Positions 62,766 through 64,000 of a stretch of 64,000 nt of DNA are shown here, piece after piece. The notes beneath the pieces were generated by a model that was not told the origin of the DNA, searched no databases, and saw only the letters and a program-made list of their open reading frames with translations. Location of the stretch: NCBI RefSeq assembly GCF_001767395.1, contig NZ_CP017014.1, positions 3,861,012-3,925,011 on the forward strand, written 5' to 3'. Within the stretch, counting starts at the first letter, position 1. Each line of letters opens with the position of its first letter. The position numbers and the translations under genes were made by a program. The stretch comes from Rhodococcus sp. WMMA185. Lineage in GTDB: Bacteria > Actinomycetota > Actinomycetes > Mycobacteriales > Mycobacteriaceae.

Positions 62766-64000
62766 TCAGGAACCGAAGCCCGAGCTGCCGCCTTCACCAC
62801 CCGGATCGGTCGGTACCGGATCGACCGGGCCGGGCACGATCAGTTGCTGAGGCGCCGCAGCTGAATCGACGAAGCCCGCGGATCCCTCGAACTCCGCTGT
62901 GACGCTGTAGGTACCGGAGTTCTGGAAGGTTGTCCACAGAGTCGCAATGCCGTTCACCACGCCCACCGTACCCAGCGGAGTGTTGCCGAGCTTGAATTGA
63001 ACCGTGCCGTTCGCGTTCGTCGGATCGACCCTCGCCGTCAGCGCCACAGGGATGCCCTTGATCACCGTGCCGACCGGATCGATCGTGGTTGTGGTGTCAA
63101 CATCCCCCGGCGGTGCCTCGGTGACACTGACCGGGAAGGCAGGCGAGACCGATCCCGCGAAGCCGTCCGTGCCGGAGTACCGCGCGACGACCCGGTGGGT
63201 TCCGACGCCGGTGAACGTGTACGGCGCGATCGCGGAGCCATCGGTTCTGACCTCGGCAGTGAGCGTCTGGCCGTTGACCTCGAACTCGACGGTGCCGCCC
63301 TGAACGGCCGGCGTGATCTGCGCGGCCAGGTTGACGTCCTCCCCGACGTGGGCCCTCACCGGCGATGTCACCTCGATACTGGTGTCCGCTTCGGAGGCAC
63401 TCACGTTGATCGTCAGTGGCTCGGACGTCGACGCGGAATAGCCTGCGGCTCCGAGGAACTCCGCCGTGACCGTATGGTCGCCGTTGAGGTCGAAGGGATG
63501 GGAGATCGACGCCTCGCCACCGACCACATCGACGGGATCACCGATCGCCGTCACACCGTCCCGGAACTGTACGGTTCCGCCGCTGGGGGCTGGGGCAACG
63601 TTCGCGGTCAGTGTGACGGGCGCACCGTTCAGCGCTGCCGCAGGCCCGGAGAGGCTGGTGGTGGTTTCTTGATCAGGCGCGATGATGTTCACCGAGGCCA
63701 GCGGACCGGCGCCCGCGTTGAGCGATGCGTTCTTGTTGTTTCGTGGCGTGCAGCGGCTTGGCGCCCACGCGGTGATCCCCACGGCCTTCGCCTTGGCGAG
63801 GAACGTCAGGAAGTTCTTGTTGTGGTTCCAGTCGCCCGCGACACCGTTTGCGCGCAGCTTCACCTCGACGGTGCCGGACTGTCCCGCAATCAGCCGGAGT
63901 TTGACCTTCGGGAGCTGAAAGTAGGTGAAACCGTTGGAGGTCTTGTTCCCATCGACGTCCTTGCCCGTCGCTTTCACCTGGATGCCGCCCGTGCTGTCGG
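62766..64000 (-). CDS. Secreted Ig-like domain repeat protein C, 5' end outside window
   Basis: The frame is open to the window edge (GST-GGIQVKATGKDVDGN), so the signal peptide and beginning of the N-terminal domain are missing from view. What is seen matches protein A residue by residue over long blocks: the end of the adhesin-like domain, then four Ig-like repeats, and a PTDPGGEGGSSGFGS tail. It is the third gene in this tandem set and a recent paralogue of A. Confidence 0.85.
   Translation of the reverse strand, partial: DSTGGIQVKATGKDVDGNKTSNGFTYFQLPKVKLRLIAGQSGTVEVKLRANGVAGDWNHNKNFLTFLAKAKAVGITAWAPSRCTPRNNKNASLNAGAGPLASVNIIAPDQETTTSLSGPAAALNGAPVTLTANVAPAPSGGTVQFRDGVTAIGDPVDVVGGEASISHPFDLNGDHTVTAEFLGAAGYSASTSEPLTINVSASEADTSIEVTSPVRAHVGEDVNLAAQITPAVQGGTVEFEVNGQTLTAEVRTDGSAIAPYTFTGVGTHRVVARYSGTDGFAGSVSPAFPVSVTEAPPGDVDTTTTIDPVGTVIKGIPVALTARVDPTNANGTVQFKLGNTPLGTVGVVNGIATLWTTFQNSGTYSVTAEFEGSAGFVDSAAAPQQLIVPGPVDPVPTDPGGEGGSSGFGS

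Overview
The window reads as chromosomal DNA of a high-GC, mycolic-acid-containing actinobacterium, most likely Rhodococcus or a close relative. The pointers are a fused LysX (lysyl-tRNA ligase plus lysyl-phosphatidylglycerol synthase), a GabD2-type succinic semialdehyde dehydrogenase, a cutinase, DUF5313 and DUF6474 proteins, an LpqN-like protein, many TetR regulators, and frequent GTG/TTG starts with GA-rich ribosome binding sites. About 65 protein genes are supported. I found no rRNA, tRNA or CRISPR array.

Layout. 1-4.2 kb: the end of a class III aminotransferase, then TetR, a RibD/DHFR-like reductase and an MHS-type transporter, lying between two copies of a tetR 3' end. 4.2-8.2 kb: a five-gene cassette that looks like a type VII secretion module (EspC-like partner, WXG100-like protein with a glycine-zipper tail, two paralogous membrane proteins around an LpqN-like protein). 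8.3-16.1 kb: mostly housekeeping genes (SDR, methyltransferase, DUF1275, RecB-like nuclease, copC-copD, quinone-reductase-like enzyme). 16.2-25.3 kb: a catabolic block on the minus strand (thiolase, carotenoid-cleavage oxygenase, double HxlR regulator, acyl-CoA ligase, plus TetR, enoyl-CoA hydratase and gabD2). 25.4-33.6 kb: small oxidoreductase, GerW-like membrane protein, ScbR-like regulator, a TnpB-type insertion element joining a broken NRAMP transporter to a broken LacI regulator, a hydrolase/TetR divergent pair, two tandem Imm-5-like proteins, and an enoyl-CoA hydratase/TetR pair.

33.8-36.6 kb: an RtcB RNA ligase whose last 115 bp are repeated beyond a HigBA-type toxin-antitoxin pair, so the pair sits in what looks like an integration that replaced the gene's 3' end. 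36.8-48.9 kb: YVTN beta-propeller surface protein, FadD, MerR/TipAS, deaminase, DUF5313, MpaB-type oxygenase, UvrA-like resistance ATPase, small secreted protein, NmrA-like reductase, RraA-like protein, M20 peptidase, S4 protein. 49-58.6 kb: LysX and a run of hydrolases, an Hsp70-like protein tethered to the membrane, thioesterase and cutinase. 58.9-64 kb: three large secreted Ig-like repeat proteins in tandem, two of them recent mosaic paralogues, separated by strong hairpin terminators.

The most unusual items are the putative type VII effector-immunity cassette (4245-8203), the rtcB/higBA replacement island (33813-35978), the TnpB element at a deletion junction (27076-29363), and the carotenoid-oxygenase/CoA-ligase/thiolase operon (16414-21954). 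All functional statements come from reading motifs and context by eye; no homology search was possible.
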